DNA from: Trileptium ribeirensis
Taxonomy: Eukaryota > Nematoda > Enoplea > Enoplida > Thoracostomopsidae
Direction: 5' to 3'
Length of the DNA stretch: 64,000 nucleotides
NCBI GenBank assembly: GCA_030248225.1
Contig: JASANE010020314.1
Location: 1-64,000, forward strand
A program made the translations under genes and the position numbers. Positions 12,122-24,579 of this stretch are shown here, one piece after another (position 1 is the stretch's first letter; each line of letters opens with the position of its first letter). The notes under the pieces were generated by a model. The model was not told the origin of the DNA. It saw only the letters and a list, made by a program, of their open reading frames with translations, and did no database searches.

Positions 12122-13490
12122 AAATACACCGAAATTTAACTTTACAACTCTGATAATTACATACATTACCGTATAAACTTTAAGAGAATCTGTATATATC
12201 CCATGTTATTACAAAAAGAATAATGAGTATACATATTGTAATAATTATGCGTTATAATTATGATTTCGGATAAAGTATAAATTATTATATCATTTCCGCA
12301 GTTCACTAATAAGCTACAGGTCTATATAAAAAATCTCATTTGCATGAAATCGGTAGTGAACATTTAGGTAAAACTTTTCTAAGAACAAATTTATTCCAGA
12401 GCGAACGTATTTGCATAGCTATATATTTTTCTAGACCGAATGGGTTTACCTGGCTGTATATATGTAAATATATTATAAACTTTATGGTAACTAATACTGA
12501 AGAGTATCAATAATTAACAAAAACTTAAAAATATACCTAATTTTAAAATTCACAAAATAATAATAATAAAACTTACAAAAACCAAAATATTTCCGAAGTC
12601 TGAAGAAGGATTTGGTTAGCAGTTGTAGTAAACTGTTTACCGAGCAACTTCGATATAAACCCAACTGTGAATGGCAAAATCCGAGATGTGAAGTAAGCAA
12701 CAAAAGAGAAGATTAAAAAAATTACGTATCAAGCAAAATCGTAGCAAAATGTCGAATTTTAATAATAATTACATAGCTAAATTTATTAAAATTAAGCTTC
12801 GATAAATAAAATTTGGCCCACAATGACGTTCAAAAAAATTATATGAAGGAAAATCAATAGATATAAAAATTGACAGCAATTGTTCTGGCAGTAAACGAGC
12901 TTAGTAGCAGTAAGTCGTATTGTTTATCAAATGAGTTCGAATCCGGAATTAAAAAATTTAGTGAAATTGCCGTCGTGAATGATGTAAGCGTAGCAAAGAG
13001 CCTGAGGTTTTAGTGAATATTGCCGACACATAGAATATTTATTACGGATTTGTAGTTTGTATTATATTATATAATTTTAAACTTTCATTGTAGTTACGAG
13101 TACAACATCAATTTGAACTCCGAAATAGCTGCTATTTTTGGTTAATAGTTAATTGATAATGTAGCTTCGTTTATTGATAATGATTCTTAGTGTATTTTGA
13201 TTAAAATATTGAATTTATGTTTCTTACAAACCAAATACTATATATTTGTTATATTTAAGTATTAAAATCAATGTTAACTATTACAGAATTGCTGGGTGAA
13301 CACGCTAAATTGATCGGATCATTGTATAAAAAATGATCGGATCATTGATCGTATCACTGTGGCAAAACTGAAATAGCTAATTACTGTTAATTTAAAATAA
13401 ATAATGGAAATAAACAAGAGAAACGTAAATACATTAACAAAAACCGCTACTACTAATAACAAGTTAAATAGGCAAAATCTATCTCTAATA
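12122..13490. other. AT-rich DNA, nothing recognised
   Basis: Long A/T runs and short frames only. GATCGGATCATTG occurs in near-tandem copies at 13312-13348 (TTGATCGGATCATTGTATAAAAAATGATCGGATC), too short to classify. Confidence 0.5.
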
Positions 13491-13499
13491 AGAAATGTT

Positions 13500-13735
13500 A
13501 CAGCTGAAGAATATAGGCTCTTTCACAATCTGGCGGCTCTTGGGTACTCAATTAGGAGTTGTCAATTAGGACGATGACGAGTGTTTAAAACTGCGGCTTG
13601 CAACTCCAATTTTAAATGTTGTAGTTGAAGAATATAGGCTCTTTCAAACTGAAACGTTTTCCACGGTAATCACTTAGGAGGAGTTATAAGTGACGGTGAC
13701 GAGTGTTTGACACCCGGTGGCTTGAAACTCCGGCA
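13500..13735 (+). repeat. Two-copy tandem repeat, about 120 bp
   Basis: GAAGAATATAGGCTCTTTCA begins both copies (about 13505 and 13627); both continue to GACGAGTGTTT and a GGCTTG(C/A)AACTCC end. The copies have diverged by several indels. Confidence 0.75.
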
Positions 13736-13739
13736 GCTG

Positions 13740-16640
13740 ACCAGCATTGACGAATCTAAGGCAGCTTGGGACAAAAACCATCCCAAATTAAACGAACGAA
13801 TTATTCAGTTAAACAACTGCTGCGTCAAAATTTATAAACACATGCGTAAAATTTCAAGGTGCTTTTTTCGTATTGTATGTATACGCTATTACGATAAAAT
13901 ATCCATGATTAATCTATTACATTAAAATTTACCTGAAAATAAAACAAATATACAAAGTGTACAATTATACATATGTGGCATAGCATATAACGATATAAAG
14001 CGATAATGCTGCCATAGGGTCGTGACAACTGTGTCAAAGCCCACCTCCCTCCCGTTCCCATATGGAATAGTGGAGCAGCGGTGTGAAAGGCCCATAGCAG
14101 AACAGTATAGACTGGTTATCCAACGGCACACCCAATAGAATAGCATTAACAACAGAGTAGTAAATTTGCAATAGTTTTTCATCTTTTTGCATCAGACATG
14201 ATGTCCCTTGAGGCTCGAGGTGTCCCAAGAGGGATAGGGAGTGGCTGTCGCAGCACTGTGCTAACGAAACTATGTAACAAGTTACTTTGAGAATTAACTG
14301 TCGTTTTTAGACATTTTGTATGGACGATTGCAAATCTTGATGCTTAATGAAACTTGAATTATAACACTGGTATGAACTCGTCACAATCGTGCGTAGAAAT
14401 CGATGATTTCGGCGTATGGCACGCCACAACTATTGCTCAAACACGACGAAAACGTTACAATGTCGGTTTAGCAATGGTAGCTCAATTATGTTCAATATCT
14501 GAGCGCTAACCGTCGGAACAACTGAGACAGCAATTTTCGCCGTCTGTACCGATTTAAATATAACAAAAATCTTTTATACATAGGTACGGGTTAGAAATTG
14601 TTTTTAAGAAACGGTTTAAACACACCAAACGATTTCCGAAACATTTAAAATAGGATGTTCCGATGACTGCAGCAGCAACAATTCATTTGTTTAAGGCACC
14701 CGGGAATGATTTTAAATCTTATTGTGAACCCAGTATACTACGGTAAAACATGTAATTACACCCCACATTTCAAGAATGCAATGTGTCATGCCTAAGTAAA
14801 AGTGTCACCTGTGTTTATTTTCTGAGACGGTGCGGGGGGACAGAACGACGTTACCCTCTAGCTTGATCTTGCGCAGTGTAGAAATGACACATCGTTGTAT
14901 CGTACGCAGGTCCATCGTAGTTTTCGAACAATCATTACACTACAACATCGCAGTTTAAAATACTGATCTATAATTGCAATAAATGGTATATGAGTAGACG
15001 TCCAATTTTTTCAGTAATTAATCAGTAAATTTAATTGAATTAACTTATTTATTAAATATTTGAAGTAACTGTATTTAATAATAATATACCATTTTTAAGA
15101 CGGATTTATTGAATTTTAAACTAGCATAGCTACACACAAATTACAGTCTGAGAAAATTAGAAAATAATGTCACAGAATGATGACAAAATGCCAACGTCAA
15201 AGTTTCAGTCGCCTAAAATATAAATTGTTATGTCCAGACACAAAATTTTGGGGCTGACCTAAAACGAAAGCAAGTAACTACTTGCTATGTACCCGGTGAC
15301 AACTGTCACTGAACAACAACAACAACAACTATTATTTGTTGAACCTTGACCAGAATATATCTTCTAATCAACTATATCACTATAGCAACATTATGTATAT
15401 AAACACAAAAGTATTAGGCTTGAAAATAATTATATTATCAATAGTAATCGTATCGTAAAGTAACGATAGATAAAGATAAGAGCTAGAATTAGAAATAGAT
15501 CATAAGAATAAAATTTAATAGCTGACTAGGTAGGTGCTAAACGAAACCGAGGGAAAATATTATTTCAGGTTACCATGGAGAAAATTATAATTATTTTGCT
15601 CGGAGTTTCAGGCTTATCAAAATAGCGATATTTAGTGAATGAAAGAAGATATTGGTTAAAATAAACATTTAAAAATTTGTGCTCAGCTGACACTTGTATA
15701 TTTTTGGGCGTTGGCTCTGAAACGGGTTGCGTCGAAATTGAATTCACATAGGCTGAACTAGATGGACCTTTGGTTTAATATTTTAAGACTCTTTTGTTGT
15801 CTACTCAACGGGTACAGCTTGTTAGCCAACATGATTAGTGGCAGAGGTCTGGCTTCTATACATTAGTCGACGCTCTCAGGCCCTAAAATCGTCAATGTCG
15901 AAGAAACAGCAATAATTTTGGCAGCATTCGACTCATCTCCACGAGACAGTTCAGAAAATGTCAGCTATGATACGAGAATTTTTGTTTTGGCCGACTTTTT
16001 AGTTATCAATGATGCGCTTTGTACCGAAAATTTTGGAAAAATATTGTTTTTTCCAAAGATTGTGTAGTTTTACTGTTGTGTAATTATTACAACTATTTTA
16101 ATATTTTATTTTTGTTTTATCATTATCCAATAGTTCAATTATTACATTATATTGTTTTATTTAATTAATATTTTAAATTTTATCCATGGCGAGCAGAGTA
16201 GAATAGTTCCAAAACCGATATCTGAGCGAGTTAATGAGTTAAGAACGTTAATGAGAATTAAATGAAATTTCAATTTAAGTTTAAAATTATACTGACACTC
16301 TTTAGCGAATTCGACATGGTACCGTTAGGCAAATAATTGGAGAAATTTGTCATGATGTACAAATTTTACCAATTATAGATTGTACTTAACAAACAAGCCA
16401 TATTTATTGGCGCATAAAAGGCGAAAACTTCGTTTGAAAGCGCGTTTAGACCATATAATAAATTCAGCGACCGATAATTATAAAATCGTATGAGTTTAGA
16501 TAATATTTTTGCTTTTGCAAATTTAGCTTATGTGCGTTTTATATACCGTAATTAAGCAGTTGATATAAACACGTAAACCGAACCAAATAATTCAATTATA
16601 GTTTTAGCCAATGTCTATTTGGTTTATAATAGACGCATAA
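13740..16640. other. Intergenic DNA, nothing recognised
   Basis: No gene, RNA gene or strong repeat was seen. There is a short (CAA)n run near 15316. Minus-strand frames at 13922-14228 overlap a slightly GC-richer patch but show no known motif. Confidence 0.45.
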
Positions 16641-16987
16641 GTGAAAAAGTATAAGTGTATAACGCATATATATTATATATTTATATATATACATACACAC
16701 ATATATTACAGGTGTCGATGGAGGGGGTAGCTATTACCCCTTAAGGAAAATGGTGCGCGAAAATGTTGGCAAAATTGGGTGAAAATTGACAAAGGTGGGT
16801 AAAATAAGTGGGGCACAAACTAGTTAACATATTAGCAAATTCTGAGTTCTTGATAATTTTAAAGATTTGCCCCATTGACGACCTCCACTCCGCCAACCAT
16901 ATACCACCCTTAAGCCGACGGAGCTTCGACACCTATGAAATACTGTTGAGTCAAATCAGATGTCTAGCTCACGAACTGGAGAGGTCT

Positions 16988-17061
16988 TGAACCAATCCGG
17001 ATTCGAAATCAGATCTCTAGTTTACACATAATAGCGAATTACCACTACACCACAGGACCCG
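16988..17061 (-). repeat. tRNA-like SINE head
   Basis: The minus strand reads TCCTGTGGTGTAGTGGTAAT (box A type) followed about 35 nt on by GATTTCGAATCC (box B type). The same arrangement recurs at 22412, 37237 and 51969. A body probably continues leftward (towards 16700), carrying GGTGTCGAAGCTCCGTCGGC. The cloverleaf is imperfect, so it is not a functional tRNA. Confidence 0.55.
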
Positions 17062-17585
17062 ATCAATTAGCGTTGCAGCTAAACTATGCGCCGCAGCGTA
17101 GCGCGGCGCTAAAGCCAAGCTATTTCAGCTCATATCCACGCTGCATATATATTTTGAAATCGGTAAAGCACCACATAAACTGCATTAACAAAATAGACAA
17201 ATTCGTGCAGCGGAGTAAGATTACTTTTGGAACAGTTTATAAATAGATCCACTCTTAAGAGATGTAATAATAATACTATTGCAGTTAATTATTAAAAAAT
17301 TTAATTATATTTTAATATAATAAATGAAAGAAGACAAATATAGAAGAGTTGCATCTTGTTTAATTATTAATAATAAATTATAATTTATATTTTTTCTAAT
17401 ATATATTTTAAGAAACTGCTATGTGAAAAAATATGCAATTGTAAACTTATATATTATATATATTCCTCTTATATATTCTCTCATTCTAGAAATATTTATT
17501 TGAAACTAAAATGTTGTATTCAAATTGTTTTGATAATATACGAATAAATAATTGATTACATGGGCACAGATGAGGGTGACAAGCT

Positions 17586-18030
17586 GTCCATAACCACCCT
17601 TTCCTACCTGTTTAGAGTGCAGGATTGACCCTTACTTTTAGTGTAGTTGTCCATAACCCCCCTTTCCCACCTGTTTAGAGTGCAGAATTGGCCCTTACTT
17701 TTAGTGTAGTTGTCCATAACCCCCCTTTCCCACCTGTCTTAGAATGCAGGATTGACCCTTACTTTTAGTGTAGTTGTCCATAACCCCCTTTCCCACCTGT
17801 TTAGAGTGCAGGATTGACCCTTACTTTTATTTCAGTTGTCCATAACCCCCTTTCCCACCTGTTTAGAGTGCAGGATTGACCCTTACTTTTCGTGTAGTTG
17901 TCCACAACCCCCTTTCCCACCTGTCTTAGAATGCAGGATTGACCCATACTTTTAGTGTAGGTGTCCATAACCACCCTTTCCCACCTGTTTAGACTGCAGG
18001 ATTGACCCTTACTTTTAGTGTAGTTGTATA
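17586..18030 (+). repeat. 62-bp minisatellite, seven copies
   Basis: Head-to-tail units of TGTCCATAACCCCC, TTTCCCACCTGTTTAGAGTG and CAGGATTGACCCTTACTTTTAGTGTAGT. Copies differ in C-run length and in TTAGAGTG versus CTTAGAATG, the latter in copies 3 and 6. Confidence 0.93.
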
Positions 18031-18728
18031 CATAAATTTAATCTTCCCTCAGCACATTTTAGTTATTTCTAGTGTAAGAGATAACCAAGCTAATCTTAGG
18101 TAATGTCGCCCCCCTCTCAAACTTTGCGAAATAGATCTGCACTTTGATTGATTATTTATGTGAACACCTATGTTTTTCAAAATTCATATATGAAGCTAAT
18201 TTCGATCCCATACCTGATAGTAAGATTTGCACTCAATATACGATTGCATCCATGCTGAAATATCTCTGGGAAAAATAAAAGTATTGTATATTTTTTCACA
18301 TATTTTTTCGTACATTTGCTTTATATACCCTTAGAAACAGTAGATTTAATCTGGAAATTGCAGCAATATATTTACGTCATAATTAGCAATATAAATGTTG
18401 CTTCACTAAATAATTGTACCGTTAAAAAGAAATTTAATATGAAATAAAACTCACAACCTTTCCAGAAAACTTGGATAGGACACCTAGTTTTGGAGCGCAA
18501 GAGAGCATCACAGTACACAATGCATGAAGAACATTATGCTACGAACAAGTGCGATGTGCCCTAATCAGACGTTGCTGTAGGGAAGCATAGAGCAAAACGT
18601 AGGGTGTAAATAAATATTTGAGAGGGCACTATGATACCCTCTTTTCACCAAGAAGTGGGTGGTTCCTCGGCAACTCTCGTTGCGCATTTAGTTGAGCTGA
18701 CCTAACGCTAAAACGAAGTTCCAATTAT
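18031..18728. other. Intergenic DNA, nothing recognised
   Basis: No frame above 60 codons and no repeat relationship noted to the flanking arrays. Confidence 0.45.
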
Positions 18729-19045
18729 ACCTTCCGCCCTACTGGTGATCCTTCGCACTGAGCGCTAGTTGCAGCAGATCATTAAGTTTTAATCCACTTT
18801 TGAGCACCGTGCACTGCCACTGCTTGGCTATCCCCCGCCCTGCTGGCGAGCCTTTACGCTGAGCGCCAGTTGCAGTAGATCATTAGGTTTTAACTCATCT
18901 TGGAGCACTGCACACTTTCAAATGTTTTGATACCGCCCGCCTTAAAGGTGTCGGTTTGCACTGAGCGCAAGTTGCGTTATATCATTACCCTTTAGCCTAC
19001 TTTTAATACCGCCCACCGCCACTGCATGGGTGGCATCCGCCGTAA
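18729..19045 (+). repeat. 105-bp tandem repeat, three diverged copies
   Basis: Each unit contains CCGCCC, a GCACTGAGCGC(T/C/A)AGTTGC-type block, ATCATTA(A/G)GTTTTAA and a GAGCACTGC-type block. The third copy is the most diverged. GC-richer than the surroundings. Confidence 0.75.
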
Positions 19046-20245
19046 AAGCAATGATCACAGACGTTAACGGTCAGAAACTCCTCCAATGTAGAACGGAAAA
19101 ACATGTCAGCACAATTTTACGCAGCCTAAAACACATTTAAACTATGGTCAGATCCTGAAACTGTATAGAATTAAAGCGATTAACAATAACTCACAGTGCT
19201 TTGCTTGTTCACAATGTGAAAAAAAATTAAAATATTAAACACTTCAGTACCTACAGCTATCCGCAAAACAAACGCTCAATGTCAGCGTTAAACGAAGTAC
19301 TATAATTTCTAAACTTTTTTAAAATAGAATGCTTGATTTTCTTAAAGGATTACAAAAATGTTCTTAAATATGTTCAAGTCACAGATTCAATGGGTTTCTA
19401 ATTCATCCACCTCCCCTTCCCCAGCCTGGAATTGGTCAATTTTAAAAACACAGCCATAATTTTGGCACCAATCGACTCAGCTTACACGAGCCGGTTCAGA
19501 AAATGTCTATTTCAGCCATATATCTGACAAATTATTTTCCAATTTTTTTGGCTTTACCTAAAGTCCCCCTTTGTATCCAAAACTTTTCTAAAAAAATTTC
19601 AAATGCTCATTTTTGTTGTCTGCAATTCGGCGGTACCTATATCACACACAGAAGATGAAGTAAAGGAATAATGAAAGAAAGTGATCAAATATTGTCGTTC
19701 AAATAAACTGAAAAAAACTTAATGCAATTGAGAATTCACTGCAATACGTACGTGCTATGCACTGATAGGTACTACTTACGACCGCACAATCAATATTACT
19801 GCCTTGTTGTTATAGTGAGCGGTGCTTGTATATATATATAAGGACTTATAGTTAGGTCTTGTGTTATTTATTGTCTCTTAGCTCACCGCTAAGTGTAAAT
19901 GTAAATAATACTTATAAAATTGAAGTAGAATAGAATAGAATAGTTTAAGAACACCACCAAACATATTAATATTAACAATGAACTTTCAAATACCTCGCAA
20001 ACATTTTCGGTAACATACGTATATCTGATCAAAGCCAACAACAACAACTATTAAAACGGCCTATTTATATTTTCTGATTTTGAATCATATCGGAATGGGA
20101 AATGGAATGAAAAAAAATTGTAAAGAATTTGAATTTTACGATTGCGTACATATTTAAACATGGTAACCCCGATGTCAACTGGCATTGTTGAACGTCATCC
20201 TCTTCACGGAGTATCTTAAGTAAAAGGGGATTTCGAATTAAACTA
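19046..20245. other. Intergenic DNA, nothing recognised
   Basis: Short frames only. GAATAGAATAGAATAG at 19929 is a small 6-bp microsatellite. Confidence 0.45.
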
Positions 20246-20253
20246 GCTTCGCA

Positions 20254-20778
20254 GGTTCTTTTCCATTATCTCCCCCAGCCCGCATTTGCCCAAAAATGGT
20301 CAGATTTTGGAAATTTGCTATTTTTGTGATTCTCGAGACCTCTCCTGATCATTTCAATCAAAAATAGAATTTTTAAAATTTTAGATTTTTTCGGGTCCCG
20401 AGGCCCCCTCGGGAACCCAAAAATTTTTTTCTTCAAAATTAGATTTGTACCCACCATTTGACGCGGCTTGACGAGCTGAATCGAATGGTGATAGATTTAA
20501 CTGGATCCGATAACCGAATCCTAAGTTATGGCCAAACTTATCGAAGTGCGACAGGCTCAGCAATAGCAGTTTTTGCCAATAACTTTGAATACTTTTATCC
20601 GATCCCGTTAAAAATTTTCGGTTCTCAAGGGAAGCCGAAAAAATCAAAAATTTTAAAAATTTAATTTTTTGGTCGAAATGATCAGGGGAGGTCTCGAGGA
20701 TCACAAAAAAAATACCAAAATTTCCAGAATCTGATTAATTTTGGCCAAATGAGGCCCGGGGGATAATGGAACAGAACC
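20254..20778. mobile_element. Long-TIR non-autonomous DNA element, copy 1 (525 bp)
   Basis: The left end GGTTCTTTTCCATTATC and the right end mirror each other (right end on the minus strand GGTTCTGTTCCATTATC), and inverted similarity runs for about 200 bp inward, so the strand can fold on itself. An 8-bp duplication flanks it: GCTTCGCA (20246-20253) and GCTTCGCG (20779-20786), 7 of 8 identical. No transposase is inside. 8-bp duplications suit hAT-type or P-type transposition and are close to Mutator-type; the GG-starting ends do not settle which. Confidence 0.8.
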
Positions 20779-21136
20779 GCTTCGCGACTTCACAGTGGAA
20801 AGATTTAGCGCAGCACTACCGGGCCCGTGGATTTGTTCTCAAATGTGGGGAGCCCAAGCCAACCATCACATATGTTATAGATGTCCATGATTACCCCTCC
20901 TGAGGGTCGCACCTCTCCCGTAATGACTGAACACCACCCGCCCGGCCCTCCACAATGTGCTCCAGGGTCATAGCATGATACTCAAAAGGGGGTGGGAGCA
21001 CTCAGAGGTTCTTTACAACTGCTGACAATTTTTCACTGTTGAAATATATTCCACAGCTGAACTTACAATTGTCGGAAAATTTAACAGATTTAACATTTTC
21101 GAACACGTAAATAGAGCGCGCAGGTAAATATAGAAT
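20779..21136. other. Spacer between the two long-TIR elements
   Basis: About 360 bp, moderately GC-rich, with no frame or repeat recognised. Confidence 0.4.
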
Positions 21137-21737
21137 GGTTCTTTTCCATTTTCCCCCCAGCCTGCATTTGTCCAAAAATGGTTAGATTCTGGAAATTTTG
21201 GTATTTTTGTGATCCTCGAGACCTCCTCTAATCATTTCGACAAAAAAATTGAATTTTTAAAATTTTCGATTTTTTTGTGTCGCAAGAGTCCGCCTTGGGA
21301 ACCGAAAAAATTTTTTTTCTTAAAAATTGGATTTTTACACATCATTCAACGCGGCTTGACGAGCTGAGTGTAATGGTGTTATATTTAACGAGATCCCATA
21401 AAAGCATTCTAAGTTATGGTCAAAAACTATTCAATTCCTAAACCTCTCAGCCTCCGATATTTTTGGCCATAACATAGGATTCGAACTAAACCTCGTTTCA
21501 CATTTCGATTGAGCTCGTCAAGCCGCGTCGAATGGTGGGTAAAAAATCTAATTTTTAAGAAAAAAAATTTTTGGGTTCCCGAGGGGTCTCTTGGGACCCG
21601 AAAAAATCGAAAATTTTAAAAATTATTCTTTTGGTCGAAATGATCAGGGGAAGTCTCGATGTTCGCAAAAATACCAAAATTTCCAGAATCTGACTATTTG
21701 TGGATAAACGAGGGCTGGGGGATAATGGAAAAGAACC
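21137..21737. mobile_element. Long-TIR non-autonomous DNA element, copy 2 (601 bp)
   Basis: Same family as 20254-20778, with ends GGTTCTTTTCCATTTTCC and GGGGGATAATGGAAAAGAACC-type sequence. The inverted repeats reach past GCGGCTTGACGAGCTGAG (21351) and its mirror GAGCTCGTCAAGCCGCG (21512), about 270 bp each. The flanking 8 bp are TATAGAAT and TATCAAAT (6 of 8 identical), consistent with an aged 8-bp duplication. This copy preserves both arms; copy 1 has lost part of the right arm. Confidence 0.8.
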
Positions 21738-22411
21738 TATCAAATTTCTATTTTTTAGCGATTCCCAATAATGCAAGCACGATGTTCTAAAGACAAATTT
21801 TTGCAAATTACAGTCAAATATATTTCGTCAGCCAATTCCTTGTTTGTGTACGACGTGAGGCCAAGTGGTTCAAGCGAAATTCAATCATCATAGACTATAA
21901 CCAAGTTCTAATTTTCCGGACAAACGAATTCAATCTTACATTTTTGCTAAATAGAACACACGCACAAATAATATGTGTGAAGCATTTAAAATACGTTTTG
22001 TCAGCAATGTTGAACAGCGGTGACAAGCCAATGCATTAGCTATGACTCATGGCCTTGAAAACAGCGATTTAAACGTAAGTGATAAACAACGACAAGCAGT
22101 AAAGTAACTTAGACCGACTTCACCACCATAGGTTATACAATAACTCAAATACTGAGCAAGCATAGACCAAAAATTAGAGGGCACCTGGGGACGCCCCCCT
22201 TCTCTTTCTGCCCCAGGTTTGTGGAAAATTAGAGAATTTTTGGGTAAAATTAGAAAAAATTTCGTAATCAAGTAGATCAGCTTGATTTAAGCTGGGGCAA
22301 CCGAGAGTGGAACAAGACTGGTGCACTAGCTAGCCCTATCCCCCAAATTGACGCCTATGCGCACTACGCTAAGCGTACGGCGGATAGCAGTGTCAACACG
22401 AGCCAATCGGT
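21738..22411. other. Intergenic DNA, nothing recognised
   Basis: Includes a GC-richer patch at 22150-22220 without a recognisable frame. Confidence 0.4.
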
Positions 22412-22482
22412 GCCTGTGGTGTAGTGATAAAGCGCTGATTATGTAATCGCCGGATTCAAATCTCGACTGGTCCCACGTTAAA
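22412..22482 (+). repeat. tRNA-like SINE head
   Basis: GCCTGTGGTGTAGTGATAA (box A type) and GGATTCAAATCTCG (box B type) are spaced as in a tRNA. It shares the CCTGTGGTGTAGTG start with the minus-strand head at 17061. Arm pairing is poor; probably a SINE remnant. Confidence 0.5.
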
Positions 22483-24115
22483 ATCATTTGTGAATCTACG
22501 AACAACATTGATTTTTTCACCAAATATATAAAATCATTTTAAAACCATTTTCAGGTTGTAGCACATAGCGTATATATTTTAAAATCCTTTAAATTGTAGA
22601 ACATAACGTATAAAAGATATTATCCCGTAGCAAGGCAGAAGGTATATAGATCTCAGATTACTTTCCCCACCCCCTCTCTTTTATGCAATAAATTTATGCT
22701 TCAGAATTATGATCTTTTGTCATTACCTACAAATATGTTGTGCGTGAATTTGGCCGATGTATTGTCGGAACACTGCCCCGGCTGAACGCCTCAACGCAGC
22801 CACATCATTCATAGTAGCTTCTTCGAATATATGGCCTTTCACCGCTGTTCGCACGGTTCATTATTCAGTGCGATCAGCATAAAACAAATATTAGAGAGCA
22901 TTACCTGAATATGATCCGACCCTGCCCAAAACTCGACAAATTTCACCCCGACCCTACTCGATCAAACTACGGTTTCTCTGCAACTGAGAAATCACAAGTA
23001 ACAGCTCTAGCATAAACTTACGGTGTATTCAGAGATTTGTAACGAAAGTTTATGACAATTTTAAACGAGTGTGATAGCACCAGCTTCATCGAGTAAAAGC
23101 TGCATAGCCGTGCGAACAAATAATATACGTGTCCTTGTGACACACTTGTAACATAATTTTATACCATAAATACTACGTTACAAGCCTGAGTTATACACAT
23201 TTTTCAATCTAAAAAATATTGGTAGTTCAGACTAAAATATTAGTGACGATTCCTCGCTATCTTACATGACCAGTAAGTAAATTATTAAATTCGATCAGTT
23301 ATCGAAATCATACCAACGCCCAACGCATTTATTGTTGTTAAGGAATTTCTGAACCATTTCTGAGCCAAAGAGCGAAGGCATAGCGACCCTAAAGGGGTGC
23401 CGTAAACAATAGTTAAAGCATGTTAGTATTCATATTGTATGTTTTCCATTGTCCAAATGTATTTTCTTTTATATCTACAACTTTCAAATGTCAGTTCGGA
23501 ATTGGCAATAAAATACTAGGCTTAAAATTGAGATTCCTTTCAGTCAACAACTCCTTTCACTTTCGACAACATTTGGATTTAATTAAATTTAAAAATGCTC
23601 ACTGAGATAGTGTGTAAACTGCCTTTCCCGAACCTAAATCCTACTCACCCTAGCAATTCTTGGAAATCCTATATATATTGTTATTTATTGCTGGGTTGTT
23701 TTGGTGGTTTGGAAACGTCATGGACTTATGTAACTATGAGGCGCATCAAACTTATACGTTATTATAACTGTAGATCAAAGATGCGTAAGGTGTGTCGGTA
23801 GAGTACATGGTTTTAGCGGGGATAGAAAGTTTTATGTTCGGAATCCTGACCCTACTGCTGGAGATAAATATAGTTTGAGGGGGTCTTAGGGTGTAACAAA
23901 ACTTATCCTCGCATATGAGCACCTAGGAGCGTAGGAGCGTCGGGTTGGATCTGGTCGAGTCAAGTCGCGTCTTGTCACAAATCCCACTCAGGTTGTCGGC
24001 TAAAAATTGGGTTGCAGCTACGGACCCAAAATATCGACGGATATTATGTTCTTCCTGTATGTAGGACAGAATTTTGCACTATCTCAACGTAAACCGAATA
24101 ACCCTCTGTGGTCAA
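22483..24115. other. Intergenic DNA, nothing recognised
   Basis: Only short frames, for example 23595-23801 (68 codons), without motifs. Confidence 0.4.
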
Positions 24116-24117
24116 TG

Positions 24118-24210
24118 ATAATACCTATATATATTGCGTCGTTCACAGAGAAATGTGTGCACTTACTCGACATCGTCTGTATATACACACGTGTGTATGG
24201 AAACATTACA
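24118..24210 (+). repeat. Dispersed tag repeat, plus orientation
   Basis: GAGAAATGTGTGCACTTACT, then CGACATCGTCTGTATATACACACGTGTG. Reverse-oriented relatives lie at 26085-26165 and 55460-55545. In two of the three places a GTTACGC-rich palindromic block adjoins it, so it appears to be one end of a transposable repeat. Confidence 0.65.
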
Positions 24211-24240
24211 TTCGAACGTATGTAACAACTTTCGTGAGTT

Positions 24241-24575
24241 GTTACGCAAAACCGGTTCTGCGTAACAGTATTCGTACGTTGTTACGCACAAGCGCTTGTA
24301 TGTAACGACATTACCAATATTTTTACATGCAAGCGGTTATGCGTAACAACATTCGTACGTTGTTACGCATAACCGCTTGCATGTAAAAACATTGGTAATG
24401 TCGTTACGCAAAGCCGGTTCTGCGTACCAGTATTCGTACGTTGTTACGCACAAGCGCTTGTATGTAACGACATTACCAATGTTTTTACATGCAAGCGGTT
24501 ATGCGTAACAACATTCGTACGTTGTTACGCATAACGCCTTAAATGTAACAACATTGCTAATGTTGTTACGCTTGA
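24241..24575. repeat. Nested GTTACGC palindromes, two 162-bp units
   Basis: Two tandem units, each built from inverted GTTACGC(A/T) motifs around CGTACG centres. Within unit 1, 24309-24402 is a near-perfect palindrome: about 43-bp arms (ACATTACCAAT ... GCGTAACAAC and its complement) around an 8-bp centre, with one mismatch seen. Unit 2 repeats the pattern with a few changes. Confidence 0.9.
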
Positions 24576-24579
24576 AAGT

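Noticed and set aside
23790..23870. tRNA-like pattern (GTGTCGGTAGAGTAC, then TGTTCGGAATCC)
   Set aside because: Box spacing is possible, but the arms do not pair and it does not share the GGTGTAGTGG start of the other heads.
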